Source of the DNA: Moringa oleifera
Taxonomy: Eukaryota; Streptophyta; Magnoliopsida; Brassicales; Moringaceae
DNA length: 64,000 bases
Direction of reading: 5' to 3'
Assembly: GCA_021397835.1 (NCBI GenBank)
Contig: JAJFZO010000230.1
Location: forward strand, 2,598,001-2,662,000
Part shown: positions 40,401-50,000 of the stretch, one piece after another
Position numbering within the stretch: position 1 is the stretch's first letter
How the letters are laid out: each line of letters opens with the position of its first letter
The notes under the pieces: model-generated
Told to the model about the DNA's origin: nothing
Seen by the model: only the letters and a program-made list of their open reading frames with translations
Database searches by the model: none
Program-made: the position numbers and the translations under genes

Positions 40401-40945
40401 CAAACTGTTAGCAATACTCTCTACATGTGAGCCACAATTATGATATCAAGCCACCAGTTCCGAAGTCCTCTCAGAAATTTAACATAATACTTTCAGAAGC
40501 TCCAAAAAGTGAACTCCATAAGAAGAAACAATCGGGAAAAAGAATACAAGTTCTTGAATAGAAACTCTATTTTACCAAGAAACCTTGAAAAAGTTTTGAA
40601 ATGACTCTCCTATTGAATAGTTTACAACATTAGGGTTCTTTAACTTCAACTAGAGAAGTTCTGAAAGTCACTTGGACAACTTGTAATAAGAACTCAAGGA
40701 TTTCATAAGAAACATAGACTGCAACATGTTTGCATCAAAATTCAACAAAGTTATGAAAGTTCATCAAATCCCCTAAAAACTATTGACATAAGCAGCTCAA
40801 ATATCCCAATTCAAACCAATGATTCAGTAAATCAGCTATAAGAATCACAATTCATTGATGAAACTAAATACTTGAAAACTATGAAACAACCAAACATAGT
40901 TTTAACATACAACTTACCACTGCTGTCAGAAAGTCCATTGTCCAT
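11785..40945 (-). CDS. TAF1: Transcription initiation factor TFIID subunit 1 (TAF1/HAF family)
   Basis: TAF1 is the largest TFIID subunit. It scaffolds the complex in the nucleus, contacts TBP and promoter DNA, and reads acetyl-histones. I joined 21 coding exons in frame: 40918-40945, 39375-39478, 37681-37743, 37456-37501, 35350-35604, 33751-33836, 33112-33280, 31700-32810, 26927-27129, 26538-26775, 24904-25240, 23717-23917, 23479-23556, 21210-21416, 20534-20740, 19259-19745, 18831-19042, 18571-18687, 13850-13906, 12645-13760, 11785-12144. The total is 5682 nt, or 1893 residues, close to the roughly 1900 of plant TAF1. Domains: acidic N terminus (SGGNQLLGFMFGNVD, residues about 19-33), DUF3591 core, ubiquitin-like insert 655-728, zinc knuckle about 1397-1412, a Lys/Arg/Glu-rich region, and a bromodomain about 1790-1880. 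The start is the ATG before DNGLSDSS. All phases agree and no internal stop appears, so it looks functional. One intron uses GC-AG. Confidence 0.95.
12335..12400. repeat. 33-bp perfect tandem duplication in the last TAF1 intron
   Basis: Two head-to-tail copies of CTTCTATCACTTGGTGATAT...GGAACTA, offset 33 bp, lie in the intron 12145-12644. Confidence 0.9.
12645..13760 (-). CDS. TAF1: TAF1 coding exon 20 (basic/charged linker)
   Basis: 1116 nt, residues 1403-1774. It opens LGHMRTNKNCPKYGEDTEAQ, completing the zinc knuckle. Then comes a low-complexity charged region with SHRPSIVIRPPTEKDKEQPQ, a coiled-coil-like RRYEE/KREEEERQKAKKKKKK segment, and RRAERRIPERERSAKRR before the bromodomain. It ends KRRRGGE at a GTAAAC donor. 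Confidence 0.93.
13850..18687 (-). CDS. TAF1: TAF1 exons 18-19 across a GC-AG intron
   Basis: Exon 18 (18571-18687) ends GQLKKVKILGDKVK. Exon 19 (13850-13906) is MFKVKKSARETFVCGACGQ. They join in phase only if the donor is AAG|GCAAGT (GC-AG class). The nearby GTAAGA donor would bring a stop right after the junction. The zinc knuckle CX2CX4HX6C is split: CGAC here, and GHMRTNKNC in exon 20. The intron is 4.66 kb. Confidence 0.85.
14651..14671. repeat. (GA)n microsatellite
   Basis: A poly-A run then GA repeats inside the 4.66-kb TAF1 intron 18. A similar short GA tract lies at about 18014-18036. The rest of 13907-18570 shows no gene. Confidence 0.8.
19259..19745 (-). CDS. TAF1: TAF1 coding exon 16
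   Basis: Residues about 1112-1274: VLLKFNVPEELIARQTRWHR, then AMIRKLSSEQATSGVKVDP, KYARGQRMSFLQLQQQ, an acidic stretch (NSDLDSFAGDLENLLDAEE) and KGLKMRRRPSQVQVEEE. This is the end of the conserved TAF1 core. The following exon (18831-19042) starts with an Asp/Glu then poly-Lys run. Confidence 0.93.
22405..22625 (-). mobile_element. Probable tRNA-derived SINE copy in TAF1 intron 13
   Basis: On the - strand a ~220-bp unit starts near GTTTGTCTCACTGGTAAGAG (A-box-like), has a degenerate B-box-like GACTTCGAG about 35 bp on, and ends GTTTCAAAAAAAA with a 16-A tail (22405-22420). Size, internal promoter spacing and A-tail fit a plant SINE. Target duplications were not clear. Confidence 0.5.
24061..24085. 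repeat. Intron 11 low-complexity A tract
   Basis: An A-rich run in the intron between 23918 and 24903. The rest of that intron shows no gene or clear element. Confidence 0.4.
26538..27129 (-). CDS. TAF1: TAF1 exons 9-10, ubiquitin-like domain
   Basis: Exons 26927-27129 and 26538-26775 encode residues 621-768. MKIIIKSLGGKGSKLHVDAD begins a ubiquitin-like fold that continues in the second exon (KMFYLGKELKDDKSLAMQNV, then SLVHLVRTK). After it comes the conserved LWPKAQKLPGENKSLRPPGA block of plant TAF1. Plant TAF1 proteins carry this domain inside the core. The intron between the two exons is only 151 bp. Confidence 0.93.
27485..27541. repeat. 19-bp tandem repeat, three copies
   Basis: GCACATTATTAGCATAATT repeats three times at 19-bp spacing (starts 27485, 27504, 27523) in TAF1 intron 8. 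Confidence 0.85.
28220..29560 (+). mobile_element. 5'-truncated L1-type LINE in TAF1 intron 8
   Basis: The + strand retains the region after the reverse transcriptase of a plant LINE ORF2, with stops: GFAFKGVRLTLIKSTLSS, then LPKW-like and W-rich stretches (VKRDLGFEWREIVLGEEW; HWENVGRVWGTGG). The 3' end has the family tail GGGAAGCACCCCCTTGGTGC at about 29490, an AT run and an A-rich tract. It is antisense to TAF1. A weak GAGCTTAA(A)AC similarity at 28218 and 29563 may be the target duplication. Confidence 0.7.
30690..30827 (-). mobile_element. Very short LINE 3' end with perfect 19-bp target duplication
   Basis: AATACAAGGTTTATTTCTT occurs at 30690-30708 and again at 30809-30827. The ~100 bp between reads, on the - strand, GGGATGCACCCCCTCGCCGC, then TTTGTTTCTGTTCG and an A-rich end, matching the tail type of the other LINEs here. 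This is a severely 5'-truncated target-primed insertion in TAF1 intron 8. Confidence 0.75.
31700..32810 (-). CDS. TAF1: TAF1 coding exon 8 (large exon, start of the core)
   Basis: This 1111-nt exon encodes residues about 250-621. It opens EKYKFLDASDLVEEDEEAF and ends in the core block with LIFDLQDEQMLFEISDNKDS, LQLHAGAMIISHTVKP and SGWQFNISNDKFYMNGK. The last two codon bases AA join T of the next exon to give Asn (KLSNKDIANFH). Confidence 0.95.
33488..33539. repeat. (GA)n microsatellite
   Basis: A GAGAGA run of about 40 bp in TAF1 intron 6 (33281-33750). Confidence 0.9.
34402..34441. repeat. (TA)n microsatellite
   Basis: A TATATA run in TAF1 intron 5 (33837-35349). Confidence 0.9.
34490..34640 (-). 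mobile_element. Possible tRNA-related SINE fragment
   Basis: On the - strand GGGGTTCGAATCCC matches a Pol III B box exactly (GGTTCGAATCC), with TAGTGATTGTCAACTTG, a weak A-box candidate, about 33 bp before it. It is intronic in TAF1. No cloverleaf was found, so it is not a tRNA gene. A retroelement fragment is an alternative. Confidence 0.35.
35350..35604 (-). CDS. TAF1: TAF1 coding exon 5
   Basis: Starts DYDEKAEDAVDYEDIDEQ after a CACTAG acceptor that restores phase with the preceding exon (37456-37501, ending ETGEQ plus one base at a CAAG|GTGATG donor). The open frame continues past that donor into the intron, so the splice choice rests on phase and family similarity. The exon is rich in Asp and Glu. 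Confidence 0.85.
36835..37160 (+). mobile_element. LINE 3'-end fragment in TAF1 intron 4
   Basis: The fragment contains GGGACCCCCTTACTTGTATT, a block similar to the terminal ~300 bp of the other LINEs (ACATGTACATGAAAGGCACC ... CAATGCCAGGTATATTC), then an A tail at about 37144-37155. The coding part is lost. Confidence 0.6.
38098..38600 (+). mobile_element. LINE ORF2 reverse-transcriptase fragment in TAF1 intron 2
   Basis: Split over frames, the + strand shows ERPFQEEEILKAL, like the (F)SEEEV..AL block that opens plant LINE RT domains. Then a CNATFVVLISKK-like and IRDFLSITLEGA-like block recalls the conserved NSTFI.LIPKK...DFRPISL motif. Several stops and frameshifts are present. This is a dead fragment. 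Confidence 0.55.
39375..40945 (-). CDS. TAF1: TAF1 coding exons 1-2 (acidic N terminus)
   Basis: Exon 1 (40918-40945) gives MDNGLSDSS plus one base. Exon 2 (39375-39478) completes an Asp codon and runs DDDEEYEESGGNQ to DADYLDE. The SGGN-LLGFMFGNVD-(N/S)-AGDLDADYLDE block is a plant TAF1 hallmark. Both exon ends have normal donors (GTAAGT, GTAATT). Confidence 0.9.
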
Positions 40946-41965
40946 TCTAGTTCCTTCAAACCCAACCTTTACAAAATAGCTCCAATCAACTCAGCAACTG
41001 CATAAAGACCAACCAGTTACTTGAGAAACAGAAACTACAAAGACCTGTAAACAACAAATTCTTCCAAACAGAAACCAATTGTTAGGTTCTTATGTCTACT
41101 ATACTCCAAGCTTTAACTGCAGCTACAAGCACAAGTATAAAATTAATAATTTAACCTGAATCATGAAAACCAAACCCTAATTCATAACTAGTTCAAACCA
41201 AAGCTCATCACAACTAAGCTTATTTCACAAATTAAGCCTCGAACACCCTAGAAACCAGGAAAAAGACATTTCCTTACATTATTCTAGGAGCTTCTGTAAA
41301 ACTTTCAGCTCCAAAATTAACTACAGGACCAGTCCTACTACAACTGGCACCTCCAAGCTGACTTCATCAAATCTAAAGGCTAATTCACATGCTCTTAAAA
41401 ACACTGAAGAAACCACAAAACTTAGCAAAAACCACAAACTTATCAAAGAACCTCCCTACTACTATCCCAAAATCACATATAGTATCGGAGCTCCTGCTGA
41501 CCTTAAAGTTATTTCAAATAACCTCGAGAACCACTAAAATCTAATCGATTGCATCGTAAGTAATGATCTCAAACACCTTTCAGCCATCGGAATTGATAAT
41601 TTCACGCAACAGTCTTCAAAATTTAACTTTGGAGCGACTTCTAATAGCCACGCCAACCGAGAAAATTCAACAAGTTCCCCAACAGCACGAACAATGAGCT
41701 CGAAACGATCCAAAGCCCACAAGTCGACCAAAAATCGTTCGAAATTCCACACAATAGATCCAACAATGCGCCAACCAGTGTGAATTCGAGGCTCAATCAC
41801 TTAAAAGCAAATACAATCGACCATCTTAATTGTAGATGGACACAGTTTTCCGCAAATTCCCCAAATTTGGGGTAAAAGACGGCAGTATTGGAAGTTTGGC
41901 GGTGCAATTGGTGTAAAACTAGGGATTAGAGAGTGAATTGCGAAGGATTCTGATCGAGCGGGAAG
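40946..41965 (-). other. TAF1: Probable TAF1 5' UTR with an intron
   Basis: Between the start codon and the likely TSS an acceptor (TTTATGCAG|TTGCTG, exon from about 40997) and a possible donor (GAAAG|GTGTTTG at about 41577) suggest a leader intron. A 88-codon open frame at 41534-41800 (-) lies in this leader and has no recognisable domain. It is probably chance or a uORF. Confidence 0.4.
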
Positions 41966-42110
41966 GGAAATGGCAGACAGAACACGGACGTGAAATATAG
42001 GACAGAAATGGGTCGGGTTTTGCGGGTTTGGGTCTCAATTGGGATTGGAATTTAAATCTTTGGATATCAACCATCAAATCTCTTTATGTAGTCAAATTAA
42101 AACATAGGGC
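41950..42110 (-). promoter_or_regulatory. Putative TAF1 core promoter
   Basis: On the - strand CTATATTTCA (41991-42000) is TATA-like, with AAACCCG repeats just upstream (telo-box-like) and a TTCCCTTCCCGC block just downstream. The local composition is less AT-rich than its surroundings. This is inference from motifs only. Confidence 0.4.
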
Positions 42111-42177
42111 TCCCCAGGTTTATATCCCTTCAATAGTTTAATTAAGTCGGAACGTTGTTGTTTTAAATGATTTATTT

Positions 42178-42750
42178 TAAATTTTTATGTTTGATGATTT
42201 AAAATATAATTTTAAAAGAAAAACTTATGTGATTGTATTAATGTATTGAATTTTAAATTTTGTATTCAATTACCTTATAATTTATAATTTTTTTCTTAAT
42301 TTAATAAATTTGATTATTTAATAATTATTATAAATATTTAAAATTAAAAGATATATGAATTATTTGAAATGTTAAATGTTATAATTTTATGTTTGATGAT
42401 TTGAAATACTATTTTGAAGTGAAAGATTATGTGTATACTGCTGTATTAATATGTTCAATTTTTTAATTTTGAATTTGATTAGTTTAAATTTTGTAATCTT
42501 TTATTAATTTAAATAAATGTAATTGATTTCAAGTTTGGAAGATAAATTATATTTGAATTGTTAAATATTATATTTAATTTATGTTTGACGGAATATTATG
42601 TTAGAGTAGAAGATTAAATATTTAAGGTTGTATTAATATGTTGAATTTTTTATTTTGAATTTGATTAATTTTTATTTTTATTTTATTAATTTAAATAGAT
42701 TTAGATATTAATGTTAAATTTTATTAAATTAGATTTTACAATTTTATTTT
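42178..42750. repeat. ~195-bp tandem repeat, about three copies
   Basis: TTTATGTTTGATGATTT-type starts recur at about 42183, 42385 and 42575. Each is followed by a GTATTAATAT(G)TTGAATTTT block and a TTTGATTA/ATTTAATAAA block. It is AT-rich and diverged, just upstream of the TAF1 promoter. Confidence 0.65.
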
Positions 42751-43214
42751 TTAAAGATTACGTTATTTTTATTTTTATTAATTAATTTTAATATATAATT
42801 ATTATAAACAAGTTCGATAAACGAGCATTTAATAATTAGGTATCTGTTACTTTATACTCATGAAATATATTTTATATATAAATAATAAACAAATTTAAGT
42901 AAATTTGAATAATGTATAAGTAATCATAATAGAATTTAAAATGGATTTAAATAAAAAATTATTTTCTAATAAATTTAAAATAAAATTTGGATATACATAT
43001 TTTAATTGAATTCGAATTCCGACTTCCTTGAATGAGCAAGTATCTTTCTCTTGCCATTTTTAGTGTAACAAACTTCACAGCACTCTAATTTTTTGAATTA
43101 ATAATTGGGTTTGAGTTAACCCATCATGTAACTATAAATCCTTTTAGCATGCTTTAATGAAGTCATGGAGTTTAAATTTTATAAATAAAGAAAATCATAA
43201 AATCATATTACAAT

Positions 43215-46200
43215 AAAATAAGTTTTGATGACATTAAAAAAATGACGGTTTTATAAAAACCATCATTAAAAATATGATCAAAAATTAAAAATGATATTTT
43301 CTGAATAAATAGTCATTTTTATGGACGTGTAAAAAACTTTTCTTGAAGTTCTTTAAGAATTATCAAGAAAAGTTTTCAAATTTTTAAACTTTCTTAGCAA
43401 TATAAAAGCAATCAAGGAAGATTAGTTAAACAAAATATTTGTCGATGGTTTCTAAAGATCTGTCAAGAAAAATTGAGATGTTCAATGTCTTTTTTAACGA
43501 TTCTAAAATAAGCATCATACCACATCGATTCTTTAAGAACCAACAAAAAAATGTTAGTTTAAAACGAAAAACGCATATTTGGGTTACTAAAAAACCTAGA
43601 TCTATGTTTTCGTTCTGTTCTTCTCTACTCGCCCTACATTATCATTTGTTCCCTAAGCTTTTGTCGTGTTTGTTGTCCCACTACCCCATCTGATCCCACT
43701 TCTTGCATGCATTATCTTCCTTTCTCCCTTCGTGAGCTATCTCTCATTATCCTAGTGAGCTTTGAGTTGTACCATTTGAGGTACATTTTCTCTCTCGTCA
43801 TAAGTGTGCCCTTCATTAACCTGCCGTCAATCTATCAAATATATTACTTAAGTCCACCATACAAGCACGTCGCTAACAAGGTAGATTCGAAGTTTACAAC
43901 TTACTTGTATTCTTGATCTTTGAGAAATGTTTAATTCATAAAAAAATTAATAAATAGTGATTTAGAAAATGATTAAGAGATGAATTAATATAATTTTTAA
44001 AATATAAGATGGTGAATAAAATAATAAAAAATTATTTATATATTTTGATTTCTATTTGATTGAAATACATAAAAAAGATATAGGATATAGGAGAAGAATA
44101 TTTTAGATATTATGATTGTTATCTTAATTTTTTAAAGCTTAGTAAATAAAAATTAGACTTGCAATAATTTTTATTGATTTAATAAAATTAGATATATGTT
44201 GTTTGTTTTATAATACTCAATTAATAAATTTGACATTATGATTTTTTATATTATTCATTTATAATTTTTGTATCTTAATTTTTAAGTCTTAGTAAATAAA
44301 ATTAGACTTTTATAATATTTTAGTACCCAATTAATAAAAGTAGATATATGTTGTTTGTTTTATAATCTCAATTAATAAAATTAATATTGTTATCATCTTA
44401 TAATATTTATTTATAATTGTTATATCTTAAATTTTTAAGTCTTATTAAATGAAATTAAAATTTTATAATATTTTAGTGCCTAATTAAAAAATTAAATATA
44501 GATTATTTATTTTATTATATTTAATTAATAAAATTAGAATTATATTATTTTTAAATTATTTATTTGTGATTGGTATATCTTACATTTTTAAGTCTTAACA
44601 ATTAAAATTAGAATTTTATAATATTTTTTAGTATCCAATTAATAAAATTAGCTTCGTGTTGTTTGTTTTATAATATTCAATTAATAATTTTATTATTTTT
44701 ATATTATTTATTCATAATTATTATATCTTATATTTTTAAGTTTTAATAAATATATAATTTAATAAATTTTAATATTGAATTAATAAAATTAGTTATATAT
44801 TATTTGTTTTTCAATACTGAAATAATAAAATTAAAATTTTAATAATTTTTGTATTGCTTGTCTTAAATGTTTAAATTTTCATATAACATATTCGAATATT
44901 AAAAAAGATACTATTTTGAGAATTATCAGTGAACTTAAATATGAGATACAAATTAATGTTAATGTTAGTTTAGTTTTAATGCTTTAATCCTTTAGTGCAT
45001 TAATACTTTAAACATCTATGAGTATGGTTACTATGTTTATGGTGTTATATGAGGGACATCATAAAAAACCATAGTGGCATTATCATTTTTTATAAAATAC
45101 CAAGTTATTAATAATTATTTAATTAGTTAATGTGTTTATTATAAAGAATTATTGTGTTTACTTTTTTATTTTATAAATGCAGTCAACGGATAAAATCAAA
45201 TACGCCAAATTGAAGATTAATGAGTTGATAATAGATCTTTGTGATTTTACATTGGAGGAATTTAATAGAAAGGCGAATTATTCATTTTGTGTATGCCATC
45301 TTTTGTATATTTTAATAATTAATATCTGTTGTACATATTTTGCACTTTTAATGTAAAAGTCACAATAATCATTTAATTGCTTTAAATGAATATTTTGTAT
45401 GAAAATCTTTAGATACATTATTAAGAGAGTATAATGTCTGAATGTATATTGAAATTTGTTAAGTATATTATTATTGTAATGTAATGTTGGGAGAGTGATG
45501 AAAGTATTGATGCATATTGGAATATGGTATGGTGTATTATTGTTGTACTATGATGTTGAAGAAGTGATCAAAGTGTTGCTGCATATTGAAGTATAATGAT
45601 TCATATACAAATTGAAATATGTAATGATATTTTAAATGGTGGTTGATAGTTAGTAAGATTTTGTGATGATGTACATTGAAGTGTAATTCTTTGTATGCAA
45701 ATTTATATTGTTGTTGATGGTAAAAAAATTATAATAGGTGAACACAAAAATAAAAAACAAAAAATAAAATATTATTAAATAAATTTAATTAAATATTAAT
45801 TCTAAAAAAATCGACAACTTAAATAAGTTATATATAATAAAAAATTAAAATAAATTGAATCTAAAACATTTAAAAAGCGATTATGTATACTTTCAATGTT
45901 GGTTTCTTATAGAACCGATGTTGAAAGTACAAATAAGACAACGTCAATTTTTGAATTGAAAAAACCAACGTTGTATCTTATATATTTTTTATTTTTAAAA
46001 AATTTTAATTATATAATTTTAAAATAAATAAATTGATTAAAAATATTATGCAATTTTCTTTTGTTTTATTAAAATTAACGAGAAAAGTATGGGTTTTTAA
46101 AATTTTAAATTCTTTTAATTAAACAAAAAACTTTAAATAATGGTTATCAATAATCATCGTTTAAAATGCTCAGCGACCGTATTTTTATAACCATCATCTT

Positions 46201-46270
46201 TTCATTAAGATTTTCAATATCGCTACTTAAGATGATGCTTTTGTAAGTATCAAGAAAAGTCCATTTTAAT
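43215..46270 (+). mobile_element. Degenerate CACTA element, relic B
   Basis: The left flank has subterminal-type repeats (GACGGTTTTATAAAAACCATC; TCTTTAAGAATTATCAAGAAA; CATCGATTCTTTAAGAACC). The right flank has AACCGATGTTGAAAGTAC, CCAACGTTGTATC and GACCGTATTTTTATAACCAT. Inside, 45045-45270 encodes MRDIIKNHSG and, in the next exon after a GCAG acceptor, KIKYAKLKINELIIDLCDFT, the 3' end of a CACTA Ulp1-like ORF also seen in relic A. CACTA termini are not intact, so the boundaries are approximate. No transposase frame survives. Confidence 0.6.
44105..44870. repeat. ~152-bp AT-rich tandem array, five copies
   Basis: The marker TATATCTTA-TTTTTAAGTCTT recurs at about 44127, 44281, 44431, 44585 and 44732. 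Each is followed by AATAAAATTAGA, TTTTATAATATTTTAGTAC and ATGTTGTTTGTTTTATAAT. It lies inside relic B. Confidence 0.75.
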
Positions 46271-46866
46271 GTACTATTAGTTATTGTCTAATTTTATAAT
46301 TATATTATAATACCTTGGTTATCTTATTTCATTTATCATTTTTTTTTATGAATATGAAAGTGCAACCTATGCCGGTTTAATATTGTTATTACTATTGGTT
46401 TATTGATACAATCAAAGAAGATAAAAGTTTGATGAAATTTAAGAAGCTATGGATGTGCAAGTATTGCTTATGGGCTTGGTTATGGTTATTATTTTGGTCT
46501 CATTATACAGATAATAGACTTATACAAAATTACTACAAATTTGTAAAAGTTTAGTAAAACCTTGAAGTTTATCTTATATTATCATCCTATATTATTAAAC
46601 AAATTTTCATATTAGGGTTTTTAAGTTTTGATATTGATTTCTTTTTCTTTTTACCCTTTGATTCTTTTTTTCTCTTTATTTTTTATTTTTTATTTTTTCT
46701 TCTTCTTTTTACAATTATGAGTAAGGTTGTAAAATCTCATTGTAAGTCTTTTGTCTTTTTTTCATTTAAATTCTTTTAACTTCTAATTTGATAGTAGGCT
46801 AAACATCTTCATTCTTCATTACACTGACTCAAGGACTTTTATGTATCAATGGATAATGGTCTGAAC

Positions 46867-47010
46867 AAATAAAGAAATATTATGCATTCTTTCTGATTAA
46901 TAGATATTATACATTCATTCTGATTAATAGAGAGATATTATGCATTCATTCTAGTTAATAGAAAGATATTATGCATTCATTTTAATTAATAGAAAGATAT
47001 TATGAATTTT
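46867..47010. repeat. ~34-bp minisatellite, about four copies
   Basis: Repeats of AGATATTATGCATTCATTCT followed by GATTAATAG(A) with small changes, then AGATATTATGAATTTT. Most of the surrounding region, 46270-51590, shows no gene. Confidence 0.75.
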
Positions 47011-50000
47011 TATATCTTGACAAGTATCTCCAAATTGCATATGCTTCTTTTGATCCTTCATACATTATTTTGTACTTTTTCATTATGATGATACATGAAG
47101 AACTACAATGGCTTGCAGATAAAGTTTTAAGAGCTTCAACAACTTTCTCCTTTAATAGTAGAGTAATAATCTTCAAGAAAAAGCTTAGGTGTTATTGTGG
47201 ATCGAATCGTTAAATTTCTTATCTTCTTTAATAATAAAAAGAATCACACACTGGCTAGATTAACAAGATTTTTAAGTCACGTGATATTTCATTATACATC
47301 ACAAATAGTACATGGTCAATGTAGAAAGGCAGTCATTCTTATCAATTAATCAGTCAATCTTCACTTGCATGAGTTTAAAGAAAAAATTCCAAAATGGAAG
47401 AGATTCATAATTAAATCACGACCATGTAAAATTTTAGTACAAATAGTATCATTGATACTCACTTGATTATTTTTTCTTTGTTCTCTATAAGAACCACAAT
47501 AGTCATTGATGAAAGAATCCAAATATGTTGGCTCAAAAGGTACTCAATATTAAAGCATAGGAAAAGATGAGAATCAAAAGAAAAAAAAGAGGGAAATCTT
47601 ATCGTAGTTGGCTTAAATGAGACGATGACCGCAACTTTCTTTGCATGCACACAAAGAATCCCATCTTTTCTTCTTTTAAGTTCTAGGTTTGATGGATTTT
47701 GAAATGTTAATGAAAGTACATTTTGACTGATGTTAAATAGATTTATGGGTTGAGGTTTGTAAAGCTAATTTTTCTTCCTTTAAGGGCCGTAACATCACGT
47801 TTTGAACATAAAATATGTTTGGTAACATCACCAAAACCATCACTCTCACTCTTTTAATCTTCTCTTATATCTTTATGCCTTTGTCCCCTTTTCTTGTTTA
47901 GCCCTATCCATCTTTGCTTTTACCCTTTTTTTCTGCTCAAATCATGGTCTTACCTTTATTATTATTATTATTATTATTTGCTTCATTGCATGTTGCCTTA
48001 ACATTAACTAAGGAGGTGATAATGTTCACATGGACTCACTCATAGCAGAGGCCTTTGTGTCCATCAACTTTATGGTGCACGATTTGGAGAATTAGAGTTT
48101 AAGAGCTTATGATAAGAATTAGAATAATAATAATAGCAATATTAACAATCACAACATGAAACTAAAGCTTGAAGATTTGAATTGCGACCACTACTTTGCT
48201 AGAGAGCTGTTTGGTGATCTTAGGAGTGATACCATTCTAGGTGAGGTATTTCTCTCTTACTATTGCTTTTACATCTTTATTTTATGTTTGCTAGTTTGCC
48301 TAAAAAAAGAAAAAAAAATTGAAAGACATTCACAATATTGAATACTATTTTTTTATATGCTTAGTTGAAAACCTTAAGTTATATATTCCATCGAGTATCA
48401 AAGTCAAGTCAAATTAATTTACATCAATTCATTCTAAGGTAATTCAATTAGAAGGTTAACTAGTATTGTTTGGTTTTAGAAATTTGAAATTTGAAAATTA
48501 TAATTTGATTATTCATAATTGCAGCTTGAGTTTGAAAATAAACTTTAGCCTCTAATTAAATAGGGTTTTCTATGGGAATCTTTTTTATGTTTCTTTCCTA
48601 AGTGGTTACTATAACTGCAAATATCATAAATTTTAGGTGATACTTATAAAACCTATTGATTTTTAGCAGGATATGCAAACATTCATGCTCACATATTAAA
48701 TATAAAATCTAAGTTTCCTTCATACCAGTAGAGATTAGAAGGTTTATTATGCTATCTTTTTAGTCTTTGAAGTTTTTTTTTTATTCTATTAGATGGAAGG
48801 TATTGATTGAGAACAATATTATATATAAAATCACAATTTCTTCCATTATTCTTATAATACTTATGACAATTAGCAAGAAGATAATTTTATTCATGCTTCA
48901 TGTGACTTAGGGCATGATTCATCTAAATTATAAAATTAATCATATATGCTCATTAAATACATGTTTATTGGAAAGTTACATCATAATTTAGATTATGTCA
49001 TGTGGCAAAGTTATTTTCTTGTAAAATAATCTATTAAAACTTACTTAATGACTCAAAATGTCTTAATATTATAACTTGTACGTATTACATGCTGGTTGTA
49101 TAGAAGTTTCTCCTTCAGTTGAGTATATAATCCTCAGCTTGTAGCATGGTGAAAATCAATTGCCAAATTGCTTGATTAGATTTGAAAAAGTAAATATTTG
49201 TCTTTTCTTGTACTTCATGGCATGTTGAGTGTCATTCTTTGTACATTATAACCAAACTATGATAAAACTTTGTTTGAGTTTCAAATTTGAAAAGCCAGAT
49301 CCCTTCCCTTTTTAGCATCACCTTTCATGGGAATGTAAGTTTTATGTTCTTAACTTTGTGTAACAAAACTTGCTAGTGATGCTTCTTTAGTCTTCAACAA
49401 TTTTCTATCTTATATAGTTCCCTATATTTAATGTCATAAAGGACATCAATTTGGTGTATGGATTGATCAGTTGGGTGGCAGTGAGATAATAACACTTGGG
49501 AGAAGTTTTGAGTTTCAAATATAAAAGTTGAGAATTGTAGTTGAAAGCTGCTACGAAGACCTAATATAATTGGTGTGCAAATGGCCTTATTAAGCTGCAT
49601 CTATAATGAAGCAATACACAATTTAGGAACCCAAGCAACTCATACCATTTATCTTATAATAGTAGGAAAACTAATGACTTATCATGACATGTTTTATAGT
49701 ATATTCAATAGAATACAATTAAATTTAAAAATATAACTAATAAGAGACTTTCATCTGCCATTACGCTACAAATAAGCCAAACTAAGTTTCTTTTTTATTA
49801 AGTATAACTTTATCATACTTTTTGAACTAGAGTTTTAAAGCCAACTAAGCTAATCTCGACTTACAAGTTTCCCCTAATACTCTGATCTCATATTTCTTAT
49901 AAGGTAGTACTCTTATGTTTTTTTCTTATTAAGTAGTACTCTGATTTCTTTTGTTTTTTAGTTTTTTTACTCATTCATGAAAGAATCATCAACCTTTAAT

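Noticed and set aside
41534..41800. 88-codon open frame on - upstream of the TAF1 start
   Set aside because: It lies in the probable 5' leader, has no recognisable domain and is not in frame with the gene. Kept only as a note in the UTR entry.
43439..43916. Two open frames of 84 and 69 codons inside the second CACTA relic
   Set aside because: No domain, no splice partners, and the composition fits CACTA subterminal DNA.
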